Origin: JAWXBG01 sp044375415
Lineage (GTDB): Bacteria; Bacteroidota; Bacteroidia; Flavobacteriales_D; Sanyastnellaceae
NCBI GenBank assembly: GCA_044375415.1
Contig: JBILMS010000001.1
Span: 1-64,000, forward strand
DNA length: 64,000 nucleotides
Reading direction: 5' to 3'
This document shows positions 16,816 to 25,163 of this stretch, piece by piece. The translations under genes and the position numbers were made by a program. The notes beneath the pieces are model-generated. The model had not been told where the DNA came from and ran no database searches. It worked only from the letters and a program-made list of their open reading frames with translations. Positions within the stretch are counted from its first letter, which is position 1. Each line of letters begins with the position of its first letter.

Positions 16816-17310
16816 ATGGCAACCATTATTCATGCTAAAAGAGAGGTCAAAACAGCAGGAGATCTTCCTGCCGTAGGTACTGTAGCACCCGACTTTCGGC
16901 TAACTGACCAGAACTTTAAAGACTTTCGCTTGTCAGACTTTAAAGGGAAACGAGTTGTACTTAACATTTTCCCTAGCATAGAAACCAAGACTTGTTCAAT
17001 GTCGGTTCGAAAATTCAATCTGCAGGCTATGAAAATGGCCGATACCACCGTTATATGTGTTTCGAAGGATTCACCTTTTGCCTTTTATCGATTTTGTGAT
17101 TTGGAACTCACTCAGCATCTGATCTTCGGATCCCAATACAAAGACAGTTCATTCAGCGATGCGTATGGAGTGGATATGATATCCGGTACTGCGTTGGAAA
17201 AACTAATGTCGAGGGCAGTTGTTGTTATTTCTCCCGATGGCATTATTGAATACACCGAGCAAGTCCAAAATTTATCGGACGAACCCAGTTATAAGCTGAG
17301 CAACGACTAA
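16816..17310 (+). CDS. tpx: Thiol peroxidase (atypical 2-Cys peroxiredoxin)
   Basis: The 164-residue enzyme reduces peroxides with thioredoxin. Its peroxidatic cysteine is Cys60 in 'FPSIETKTCSMSV' and the resolving cysteine is Cys94 in 'FAFYRFCDLE', the spacing expected for Tpx. The peroxiredoxin PxxxT/SxxC active site reads T-K-T-C here. The ATG at 16816 gives the normal N-terminus; codons extend to a TTG at 16801. The last four bases overlap the convergent gene ending at 17307. Confidence 0.93.
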   Translation: MATIIHAKREVKTAGDLPAVGTVAPDFRLTDQNFKDFRLSDFKGKRVVLNIFPSIETKTCSMSVRKFNLQAMKMADTTVICVSKDSPFAFYRFCDLELTQHLIFGSQYKDSSFSDAYGVDMISGTALEKLMSRAVVVISPDGIIEYTEQVQNLSDEPSYKLSND

Positions 17311-19046
17311 GGAGATGTATCGCCGTACAACTGAAAGAAAAACAAATTGTCGATACCAATGCGTTCAACAAGAAGTTCGTTCCATCTTTTCATGGATATT
17401 TCATTTTCTCCTCGTTTAACCTCGGAAAGAAAAAAATCTGCTTCCTTATTCCATGACTCCATGATTTGAAGGTAGATACGATCAACATCCGATCTATTAT
17501 TCACACCGCGCAATTCGAATACGAGTGTCCGACGCCAAGACTCTGCCAGATCAAAGAACATATTTATAAAACATTGAGTCTTTTGATCACTCGGCAGATT
17601 ATAATAACTTTCATAAGGATCAAAAACTGTAGACGTAACAAATCGAAGCGAGTCACCAAATTCAACATCATCTAGAAATAGTTGTACAGACAACTTGTAT
17701 TGGTCTCGAGGAAATTGAGGATACCTCGGATCCATATTCGTGCTGTCGGGAACATATTCTCTCAAATTAATTCGATTTCCATTCCAGTGCATATAGGGGT
17801 TCTCGTACAAACCAGTTTTATTTTTTCGATTAAAACGAAATAAATCGTCATGAGTAAAAACAGAGGAATCTGAGAAAAACAAATCGTTTCTCCTCCGATT
17901 GATTTCCAATCTGAACTGCGACGAATCCTGCCAAAATTGAGGTTGGGGTGGAATAGCGTTTATGTTCCGGTAATCACCCATTCGATCCTTTCTAAACTTG
18001 AAATATGGAAGATGAAAAGGAACATCATGATCATAAAAATGCAAAAAAGCTTTTGATCGAACTACATAATCGACCGTCCCTCTGCTCTTATAATTTAAGG
18101 TGTAATTAAAATCAAGATGATCAAAAACGGGTCTTTCTTTAACGAGGTGAAAATAACGAGAGATATCCATACCCACCTTGGCAATTGAATCCTCTTCCCA
18201 CAATGACATAAAAGGATAAATTTCAGCATCTGTCATATGGACATCCATACGTAAAACACATTCAGCTGCCACATCAATCCAGATCTTTCCGTAAAAATAT
18301 TTTTTCGGATCTACTTTCGGATTGAAGTTCATGATTACAATTTCACGATTGTTTTCATCGTGATAACGTCGCACCACTTCAATTGAAAAATGTCTTCGGA
18401 TTTGTGAAGACTTTGTGTTTAATGGGGTCTGGGGGAAATAATCGTTTCTATCAAAAAATGAAAACAACTGCATGGCTCGAGAACTTTCACCTGACAAATA
18501 GGCCCTTCCATTTATGTATTTCAGACCTAAGCGCCCATTCTTTATTTTTAAATCCTTCAATTCATATCCTTCTATATTCGCATTGTAATAAGATTCTATG
18601 AGTTCAACCATCTCATCATCAACCGATGTCTCCAACTGAAAATATGCCTTTGAAGTTTGCACATCCGCATACTTTTTCTTTTTGCATTTCGACAAAAGAT
18701 CATGAATCCAAATATCATCCGGACGGATAACCAATGCATCGAGGACCACCTTTTGTTCTGAAAGTTCAAACCGATGAATATGGAGAAATGCACCTGCTGA
18801 AACGGTTTTGGTGGAATACCCCATGTATCGAGACTGCAGTGTATGTTGCATATTCAAGACTGCCAATTCGAAGTATCCTTGTTCGTCGCTAACTGTGCCG
18901 ACATTCGATTCATTGCAAACAATAGTGACATACGGAAGTGCTTCACCTGAAAGGCTATCCACCACGCAACCCGATAGCAAGAGACCATCTTGTGCATGAC
19001 TTGCACTATGGAAGATCAGACAAAGTAGAATTAAAAGAAAACGCAT
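17307..19046 (-). CDS. Carboxypeptidase-regulatory-like domain protein (secreted)
   Basis: The 579-residue protein has a signal peptide (ending near SHAQ, residue 19). A CarboxypepD_reg-like beta-sandwich follows (about 24-105, 'LSGCVVDSLSGEALPYVTIV', 'GTVSDEQGYFEL'), then a long region rich in aromatic and charged residues. This layout is common in Bacteroidota surface proteins related to TonB-dependent receptor N-termini, but no plug or barrel is present. The function is unknown. It overlaps the tpx stop by four bases in convergent orientation. Confidence 0.75.
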   Translation of the reverse strand: MRFLLILLCLIFHSASHAQDGLLLSGCVVDSLSGEALPYVTIVCNESNVGTVSDEQGYFELAVLNMQHTLQSRYMGYSTKTVSAGAFLHIHRFELSEQKVVLDALVIRPDDIWIHDLLSKCKKKKYADVQTSKAYFQLETSVDDEMVELIESYYNANIEGYELKDLKIKNGRLGLKYINGRAYLSGESSRAMQLFSFFDRNDYFPQTPLNTKSSQIRRHFSIEVVRRYHDENNREIVIMNFNPKVDPKKYFYGKIWIDVAAECVLRMDVHMTDAEIYPFMSLWEEDSIAKVGMDISRYFHLVKERPVFDHLDFNYTLNYKSRGTVDYVVRSKAFLHFYDHDVPFHLPYFKFRKDRMGDYRNINAIPPQPQFWQDSSQFRLEINRRRNDLFFSDSSVFTHDDLFRFNRKNKTGLYENPYMHWNGNRINLREYVPDSTNMDPRYPQFPRDQYKLSVQLFLDDVEFGDSLRFVTSTVFDPYESYYNLPSDQKTQCFINMFFDLAESWRRTLVFELRGVNNRSDVDRIYLQIMESWNKEADFFLSEVKRGENEISMKRWNELLVERIGIDNLFFFQLYGDTSP

Positions 19047-19143
19047 TCGAAAATTTCATGAACATTAAAAGGCACCTCGAATATCGAAACGAAAAGAACA
19101 AAAGAAATTAAATCTTTCAACAATAATTACAATTCAAGCGACA

Positions 19144-19737
19144 TCAATTTTTAGTAAAGGCATGAAGTTCTTCACAATGAGTGGCCATATCACCCTTTAT
19201 ATATTCAAATCCTGCCAAATCTTTCGTACTCAACTGACCCTTAAGTTTTCCTGATCTTCGGTCATATAGGCGAAGACTGTATCCCCACTCGTTAGTTGAT
19301 TGCCGATTAATTTCCCAACCATCAGGAGCATGCATCCTACAAACCACGAAATAATCTTGAGTCAGTGTTGAACGAATTTGATCCAAATCCTTTTCGTGCC
19401 ACAAACCATAAACATTGACCCCTTGAAGTTTTTTAAAGGAAACACGTTGGGCCAGTGTGAAGCCGCACAACTTCATCGACTCCACTATTTCCTTATCCAG
19501 ATCCATGTTCGACGTACTAAAATCGTATCCATTAGCACAAGGCAATACGACGATAGATTTTTCCATCTCAAGTAGAATGGTATCGTTGGCTCTAGGTTTT
19601 TGAATTTCCGGTAATGCTCCGGGATGTGACAAGGGTACATCCATAGTATCTCCGGACCCACAACCGGACAATGCAATCAAAAGTGTCACATCGAAGACGC
19701 TACGTGCCCATACTCCCGATTTCCACATACTTTCCAT
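19144..19737 (-). CDS. Lipoprotein of unknown function
   Basis: The start chosen here gives 197 residues with a lipoprotein signal peptide (LLIALSGC). Codons extend further upstream to 19986, but that stretch is antisense to murQ and lies before the promoter. The -7 box at 19743-19750 places the transcript start almost on ATG 19737, so ATG 19728 (nine bases further in) may be the real start. The mature protein is mixed alpha/beta with no recognised domain, and contains 'GWEINRQSTNEWGYSLRLYD'. It is divergent from murQ. Confidence 0.65.
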   Translation of the reverse strand: MESMWKSGVWARSVFDVTLLIALSGCGSGDTMDVPLSHPGALPEIQKPRANDTILLEMEKSIVVLPCANGYDFSTSNMDLDKEIVESMKLCGFTLAQRVSFKKLQGVNVYGLWHEKDLDQIRSTLTQDYFVVCRMHAPDGWEINRQSTNEWGYSLRLYDRRSGKLKGQLSTKDLAGFEYIKGDMATHCEELHAFTKN

Positions 19738-19742
19738 ATCCA

Positions 19743-19750
19743 CGAAAGTA
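19743..19750 (-). promoter_or_regulatory. TACTTTCG promoter core of the lipoprotein gene
   Basis: This near-match to TAnnTTTG (TTCG for TTTG) sits just before the lipoprotein gene on the minus strand. It would start transcription about at 19736, which argues for ATG 19728 as the start codon, or for a leaderless message. Confidence 0.4.
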
Positions 19751-19841
19751 GGGGGAATTCGATATTCATTCAAGTGAATAGTAGCCAAAAAACTGTTGAT
19801 CTCTTCAACACCAAAATGACCAACCATTTCTCTTACTACTC

Positions 19842-19849
19842 TATTTTTG
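19842..19849 (+). promoter_or_regulatory. TAnnTTTG promoter core of murQ
   Basis: TATTTTTG is an exact match. Transcription should begin near 19856, downstream of the TTG at 19847, leaving TTG 19865 as the first usable murQ start in frame. Confidence 0.55.
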
Positions 19850-19864
19850 CAAAAATTATTACCC

Positions 19865-20671
19865 TTGAGTAAAACCACCGAATCGGAAAGCAAATACACG
19901 GATCTCGAAACTATGGATGTTCGGGACCTTCTTGTTGGTATCAATGCCGAGGATGAACTTGTTCCCTTGGCCGTAAATAAAGCCATTCCGTCTATCGAAA
20001 AAATAGTGAATGCGGCATTGGTCAGGATGCAAAAAGGAGGCCGACTATTTTACGTTGGAGCGGGCACCAGTGGAAGATTGGGAATCGTTGATGCATCAGA
20101 ATGTCCACCAACCTTCGGGGTCCCGCACGGCATGGTCGTGGGTTTAATTGCCGGCGGAGATAAAGCCATACGCAAAGCTGTTGAATTCTCCGAAGATGAT
20201 GCCGCTCAAGGTTGGAAAGACCTCGAAGAACATAACGTATCAGAAAATGATTTTGTGATTGGCATTGCCGCATCAGGCAGCACTCCTTATGTAATTGGAG
20301 CCATTAAAGAGGCGCGATCCCGAGGGATTGGTACCGGTTGTATAACCTGTAATAGCGGTTCGACATTGGCCCAAACATGTGAATTTCCGGTGGAAGTCGT
20401 TGTTGGTCCTGAGTTTGTAACAGGAAGCACACGTATGAAATCGGGCACTGCTCAAAAATTGGTGCTCAATATGATCTCCACTTCCCTCATGATAAAACTT
20501 GGAAGGGTGAAGGGTAATAAAATGGTAGATATGCAACTAAGTAATCATAAACTCTGGGATAGAGGCATAGCCATGGTTGTAGAGCAACTAGGTGTGACGA
20601 ACGAAGAAGCAAAATTGTTGTTAGAAAAACATGGTAGTGTGAGAAATGTAATACAACAACGCAAAGGATAG
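19865..20671 (+). CDS. murQ: N-acetylmuramic acid 6-phosphate etherase
   Basis: The 268-residue SIS-domain enzyme removes D-lactate from MurNAc-6-phosphate, giving GlcNAc-6-phosphate in peptidoglycan recycling. Family motifs include 'ESESKYTDLETM' at the N-terminus, 'FYVGAGTSGRLGIVDASECPP', 'AASGSTPYVIGAI' and 'GSTRMKSGTAQKL'. No ATG precedes the conserved N-terminus. TTG 19865 gives the normal family start (SKTTESESKY) and lies downstream of the promoter core, so a UUG start is likely. The next gene begins two bases after its stop. Confidence 0.93.
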   Translation: MSKTTESESKYTDLETMDVRDLLVGINAEDELVPLAVNKAIPSIEKIVNAALVRMQKGGRLFYVGAGTSGRLGIVDASECPPTFGVPHGMVVGLIAGGDKAIRKAVEFSEDDAAQGWKDLEEHNVSENDFVIGIAASGSTPYVIGAIKEARSRGIGTGCITCNSGSTLAQTCEFPVEVVVGPEFVTGSTRMKSGTAQKLVLNMISTSLMIKLGRVKGNKMVDMQLSNHKLWDRGIAMVVEQLGVTNEEAKLLLEKHGSVRNVIQQRKG

Positions 20672-20673
20672 AG

Positions 20674-21255
20674 ATGCACGATATTGAACCCTATTATAAT
20701 TGGAAGTCGTTATACGATTCGAGTAACGATCCGTATTCTCCGTTTTTTGAAAGAGAATATTCTGAATTTGAATTTACGGATGCCATCTACAATCACTACA
20801 TCCATCCGCAGTGGGACAACATAGGAAGCACAACCCTATTCATAAAAATTATTTACGCCAACTATGATGATGGATTTGCCATTATAGAATTGATCGGCGA
20901 GTGGAATGACCTGTTGTACAACGACATCATGACACTCAAACGAGAAATTGTCGAGCATCTCATCCATCAAGGCATTACCAAGTATATACTCATTGGAGAA
21001 AATGTACTCAATTTTCATTCTTCCGACGACTGCTATTACGAAGAATGGTTTGAAGAAATAACAGAAGATGATGGTTGGATTGCTCTGCTCAATTTTAGGG
21101 AATATGTCCTCGAAGATATGGCTCGAGCAAACATAGATAGTTACTTAGTTCTTGGGGGTAAACTCAACGAATTAAAATGGCGTACTCTTAATCCGGAGCA
21201 ACTTTTCGAACAAGTGGAAAGTCAGGTAACGCGGCGTTTACAGCCCGGATTGTAA
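20674..21255 (+). CDS. Conserved hypothetical protein, downstream partner of murQ
   Basis: The 193-residue acidic cytosolic protein follows murQ after two bases, so the two are almost surely co-transcribed. It is rich in Asp, Glu, Tyr and Trp at the N-terminus. A central alpha/beta stretch ('FAIIELIGEWNDLLYNDIM', 'HLIHQGITKYILIGENVLNF') recalls STAS-like folds. No catalytic motif was recognised. Its last 18 bases overlap the convergent Nudix gene. A role in cell-wall recycling is suggested only by context. Confidence 0.7.
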   Translation: MHDIEPYYNWKSLYDSSNDPYSPFFEREYSEFEFTDAIYNHYIHPQWDNIGSTTLFIKIIYANYDDGFAIIELIGEWNDLLYNDIMTLKREIVEHLIHQGITKYILIGENVLNFHSSDDCYYEEWFEEITEDDGWIALLNFREYVLEDMARANIDSYLVLGGKLNELKWRTLNPEQLFEQVESQVTRRLQPGL

Positions 21256-21690
21256 TAATCTGACTACTTCCCTATCTCCAGGGAAAGTCATAAAATCGGT
21301 TTGCATTTCATTCAGATTTTTCCAATAAAATCGCTCCCCTGTTTCGGTACAAAAATGTTCCGCGTTTAAATCGTACAACCATGAAGTTTCCTGATCATTG
21401 GGAACTATGGAGGAGTAGTAAATACTAATCACCTGGTCGTTGAAATTGAATGCCGATTGAATAAAAAAATCGGTGGTGTACAGATGTTGAATCGTTCCAA
21501 GTTCGATATTTAATTCTTCGAGAATCTCCCGGCGAGCGCAATCTATCGGACCTTCACCGAACTCCAAACCCCCACCCGGAAACTTAATTATGCGACGACC
21601 TTTTATCAGTTCGTCTGCAATGAGCACATGTTTACGATCAGAAAAATAAAGTACAACGTACACCCGAACATTAAAAGGAAAACCACCCAT
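21238..21690 (-). CDS. Nudix hydrolase
   Basis: The 150-residue protein contains a Nudix box at about residues 41-63: 'GLEFGEGPIDCARREILEEL' followed by NIE. It agrees with GX5EX7REUXEEXGU except that the last Gly is Asn. These enzymes split nucleoside diphosphates linked to another group; the substrate is not predictable here. It ends 18 bases inside the convergent gene at 20674-21255 and starts 10 bases from the T9SS gene ahead of it on the same strand. Confidence 0.88.
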   Translation of the reverse strand: MGGFPFNVRVYVVLYFSDRKHVLIADELIKGRRIIKFPGGGLEFGEGPIDCARREILEELNIELGTIQHLYTTDFFIQSAFNFNDQVISIYYSSIVPNDQETSWLYDLNAEHFCTETGERFYWKNLNEMQTDFMTFPGDREVVRLLQSGL

Positions 21691-21700
21691 GCTTTTGGAA

Positions 21701-23575
21701 TTATTCCTTTATGAAGCTAACGGCGGAAAACCCTTCAACTGTCAACATATACATTCCGCTTTCGAGAGCAGAGACATCAATGCGATTAGTCATCAAGTTG
21801 ATTTGGGATAAAACTACTCGTCCGGTTGCATCGCAAATTTGCACATGCTTTGATGATGAACTATGTGTTTCCGGAATTCGCAAATACAATTCGTTTTGAA
21901 CAGGATTAGGGAAAAGTGAAAGTTTTGGTTTCTCTTCTTCAATTTCATTGTCACTTAAAAAAGGCCCCACATTCAATCGAACTATGGGAGCGCGCGCCAG
22001 GTACAATAATTCCTCATCGTATTTGACCCACGAAGAAAATTCGTAAGCACTACCACTTGCTGCAAAATACAAATCTTCGGCGCCCGCATTTGTTCCGGCC
22101 ACTACCAAATATGCTCCCTCGGGCAAGTCTATCGGATTCGCAAAATTCATGGTAATAAGATTTTCATCGCCATAATTATTAAGGTCAACTTCATTTACAT
22201 CTTTCCACTCCGTAGTACCTAATAATTCGTAGTGAATAACCGAATCAATGGAAAACGAATAGATAGCACCGTATATCTGAACCGGCAGACCTGTTCCAAC
22301 CGCCACTCCGGCCGTTATAGAATGAGCCTCAAATCCTGAAGTTTCGACTAAATAAACATTTCCGGCTTCATAGGGAACACCATCATATGATTCATTAGAT
22401 ACAAAAATGGCATCCGTAAATCCTCGGTCACGTGCGTAGGTAACAGAACTAATTTCAAAGTTTAAGGTATCCATATTGTTTTCAGGTGTTTCTTCCTCTT
22501 CGAGTTGATCGACAATAAAAACTGCTTCATATTTTGCAATCGTAGCCGGCATTTGATAGTCGCCTGCACGAAGTTCAATTTCTTCTCCCGGTGCCACCAC
22601 GAAACCCTCCGACGACTGGCTCGTGTGAATAATGGTTCCGTTATTTTCGTTTACTATTTCAACATTCAAACGCACATCTGTTTGGGCCAGAGCACCAAAA
22701 TTATCCGCCATGGTTGTGAATTTTAATTCCGGCTGAAGTCCCAATGGATACTGGTCGTACTCCATAAATTCAAAACCTGTCTCATGAGCAAGGTCGTAAA
22801 AATCAAAATCCCCGTAGGTACTCCAGCGAGCCGACATATTGTTATCATCTAGTTTTACAACCTGAATATCGTCGAGCATCCAGAAGTAATAAGAACCTTC
22901 AAAAACAAAACGAATTCGAACATCCGGCTGATTGTCTGCAAGTCCCGATATAACTACACGTTGCATATCGTCCAAAGAGGTAGATTCATTTGGAAACAAA
23001 TCATTTTCAAATACAGTTTGCCATGTACCTTGATTTACACTCACTTCGACCCTCGTTTCTGCCTGATAATCTTTGATGTACTGATGAAAAATGAGTCCAA
23101 CGTTATCTACACCCGTTAGATCGAGACTGGGTGTGGTGAGCAAGGCCAAATGAGGGGACGGAGCCAAACCTGTTCCAAAAAACTCGGGTGAACATGGATT
23201 ATCCGGGTTGTCCCAAAAATTGCTATCGAAAATCACGAAACCATTTGACCAAGTAGGTGAAAGGATGGGAGCACCCCCGGGAGCATCTTCTGGAATACAT
23301 GAGCCGATTGAACCTAATTCATTGTTCGGATTCGTGGAAGTTCCACGGTATTCCCATACGGCAATTCCCGAACTCTCCGTATTGCTCCAATCAACGGGGA
23401 TACCATTTTCGAAATCTTCCGACCAGATGACTTCTTCGCGAAATACTGCCTCTTGAGAGCTCGGAATACGATACTGTCCGGGAGCCGCAGATAGCTCTAT
23501 AAGCTGCGCCTGTGCTTGATTTTGGCCACCAAGGAAGAAGCCGATCAGGATCACAATTCGATTAAACATTTTCAT
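21701..23575 (-). CDS. Secreted choice-of-anchor J protein with type A T9SS sorting domain
   Basis: The 624-residue protein has a signal peptide (ending near AQAQ). A MAM/choice-of-anchor J-like jelly-roll follows (about 45-240, 'SEDFENGIPVDWSNT' ... 'LDDIQVVK'), then a middle region with Ig-like spacing. The C-terminal Por_Secre_tail begins 'LSLFPNPVQNELYL' and ends 'SALESGMYMLTVEGFSAVSF'. Type A tails direct export by the type IX system and attachment to A-LPS. No protease catalytic motif is seen. A TACTTTCG promoter core precedes the start by about 17 bases. Confidence 0.88.
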   Translation of the reverse strand: MKMFNRIVILIGFFLGGQNQAQAQLIELSAAPGQYRIPSSQEAVFREEVIWSEDFENGIPVDWSNTESSGIAVWEYRGTSTNPNNELGSIGSCIPEDAPGGAPILSPTWSNGFVIFDSNFWDNPDNPCSPEFFGTGLAPSPHLALLTTPSLDLTGVDNVGLIFHQYIKDYQAETRVEVSVNQGTWQTVFENDLFPNESTSLDDMQRVVISGLADNQPDVRIRFVFEGSYYFWMLDDIQVVKLDDNNMSARWSTYGDFDFYDLAHETGFEFMEYDQYPLGLQPELKFTTMADNFGALAQTDVRLNVEIVNENNGTIIHTSQSSEGFVVAPGEEIELRAGDYQMPATIAKYEAVFIVDQLEEEETPENNMDTLNFEISSVTYARDRGFTDAIFVSNESYDGVPYEAGNVYLVETSGFEAHSITAGVAVGTGLPVQIYGAIYSFSIDSVIHYELLGTTEWKDVNEVDLNNYGDENLITMNFANPIDLPEGAYLVVAGTNAGAEDLYFAASGSAYEFSSWVKYDEELLYLARAPIVRLNVGPFLSDNEIEEEKPKLSLFPNPVQNELYLRIPETHSSSSKHVQICDATGRVVLSQINLMTNRIDVSALESGMYMLTVEGFSAVSFIKE

Positions 23576-23591
23576 GCAAGCTGTATTTGGT

Positions 23592-23599
23592 CGAAAGTA
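23592..23599 (-). promoter_or_regulatory. TACTTTCG promoter core of the choice-of-anchor J gene
   Basis: This near-consensus -7 box on the minus strand predicts transcription from about 23585, ten bases before the ATG at 23575. The same TTCG variant occurs before other genes in the window (19743). Confidence 0.4.
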
Positions 23600-23635
23600 A
23601 GACCTTTTTTTGGCTCTCTATGTTGCCTCAGTACC

Positions 23636-23643
23636 TAATTTCG
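23636..23643 (+). promoter_or_regulatory. TAATTTCG promoter core of the GH3 operon
   Basis: This near-consensus -7 box lies 18 bases before the GH3 ATG at 23662, with a TTTG about 23 bases upstream. It probably serves the four-gene operon 23662-27480. Confidence 0.4.
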
Positions 23644-23661
23644 CAACGAAATAGCTAGCCC

Positions 23662-25161
23662 ATGTCACTTAAGTCTGCTGCAAGTAAGGCCTTTGCCAAA
23701 ATGATTGTTTCACGACAACGGAAAAACGCCGAACGTGGGGTGGAATGCCAGGATAAAGTGCTGAAACACCTGGTAGACCGAGCTCAAAGCACACAATTCG
23801 GAGTCGATCATAGGTTCAAGGAGATCATTACTTACACAGATTTTAAAAATACCGTGCCTGTAAGAGATTACGAAGCTTTTATTCCCTACATCGACAAAAT
23901 CAAAAGCGGTGAAAAAGATATCTTGTGGCCCGGACAACCTATCTATTTCTGCAAAACATCGGGCACGACGGCAGGTACGAAATACATACCTCTTACGCGA
24001 GAGTCGATGCCGAATCACATTGGTTCGGCTCGAAATGCCTTGTTGTCCTACATTGTTGAAACAGGTCAAACTAGTTTTGTGAATGGCAAGATGATTTTTT
24101 TACAAGGGAGTCCTAAACTCGACCAGCTGCCTTGTGGTATCCCCTATGGCCGTTTATCAGGCATTGTAGCGAACCATGTTCCGGGATATTTACAGAAAAA
24201 TCGCATGCCCAGCTATGCAACAAACTGCATAGAAGATTGGGAGGAAAAAGTAAACGCGATAGCCAATGAGACAATAAATCAGGACATGACGCTCATTAGT
24301 GGAATTCCAAGTTGGGTTCAGATGTACTTTGAAATTTTGCTCGAAAAAAGTGGAAAGCAAAAAATAAAAGATGTATTCCCCAATTTTAATCTATTTGTAT
24401 TCGGTGGTGTAAACTTTGATCCTTATCGTTCGCGATTTAATGATCTGATTGGAAAAAAAATACCCACAATAGAAACGTATCCGGCTAGTGAAGGCTTTAT
24501 AGCGTTTCAAGATTCACAAGAGGCTGAAGGTTTGCTTTTGAATGTTTATTCAGGAATCTATTTTGAATTCATCGCTACTGACGATTATTTTTCCGAAACA
24601 CCAAAAAGGTTGAGTTTAGGCGAAGTAAAAATCGGCGTGAACTACGCAATATTATTGTCGACGAATGCGGGTCTGTGGTCGTATTCTATTGGAGATACTG
24701 TACGATTTGTATCCTTGGATCCCCCGAGAATCAAAGTAACAGGTCGTATCAAACATTACACAAGCGCATTTGGCGAACATGTAATCGCGGAAGAAGTTGA
24801 AAAAGCGATGGTCGAAACATGCCAAGTACATCAAATTACAGTTTCCGAATTTCACGTTGCGCCCAAGATCAATCCGACAGAAGGTTTGCCCTATCATGAA
24901 TGGTTTGTGGAAGCCGATGAACTGCCTTCAGACATTCATTCATTCAGTTTGGGAATTGATGAAATGATGCGAAAACAAAACATCTATTACGACGACCTTA
25001 TAAAAGGAAGTGTTCTTAAACCGGCAGTTGTACAATTTGTAAAAAAAGGCACGTTTAATGCTTATATGAAATCAGTAGGAAAATTGGGAGGACAAAACAA
25101 AGTACCGAGACTTTCAAACGATCGGAATATTGCTGATGCCCTTATTGCCATCTCTCTATAA
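23662..25161 (+). CDS. GH3-family acyl-acid amido synthetase-like protein
   Basis: The 499-residue protein matches the bacterial branch of the GH3 family (plant auxin- and jasmonate-amino-acid synthetases of the adenylating superfamily). The ATP-loop 'CKTSGTTAGTKYIPLT' (about 97-112) is well kept, as are 'SGIPSWVQMYFE', 'YPASEGFIAFQD' and 'YSIGDTVRFVSLDPPRIKVTGR'. In Bacteroidota the acid and amine substrates are unknown. It heads a compact operon; the Ig-VWA gene starts two bases after its stop. Confidence 0.9.
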   Translation: MSLKSAASKAFAKMIVSRQRKNAERGVECQDKVLKHLVDRAQSTQFGVDHRFKEIITYTDFKNTVPVRDYEAFIPYIDKIKSGEKDILWPGQPIYFCKTSGTTAGTKYIPLTRESMPNHIGSARNALLSYIVETGQTSFVNGKMIFLQGSPKLDQLPCGIPYGRLSGIVANHVPGYLQKNRMPSYATNCIEDWEEKVNAIANETINQDMTLISGIPSWVQMYFEILLEKSGKQKIKDVFPNFNLFVFGGVNFDPYRSRFNDLIGKKIPTIETYPASEGFIAFQDSQEAEGLLLNVYSGIYFEFIATDDYFSETPKRLSLGEVKIGVNYAILLSTNAGLWSYSIGDTVRFVSLDPPRIKVTGRIKHYTSAFGEHVIAEEVEKAMVETCQVHQITVSEFHVAPKINPTEGLPYHEWFVEADELPSDIHSFSLGIDEMMRKQNIYYDDLIKGSVLKPAVVQFVKKGTFNAYMKSVGKLGGQNKVPRLSNDRNIADALIAISL

Positions 25162-25163
25162 CT

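Noticed and set aside
19738..19986. N-terminal extension of the lipoprotein gene
   Set aside because: It lies upstream of the promoter core, is antisense to murQ, and would place the lipoprotein signal peptide in the middle of the protein.
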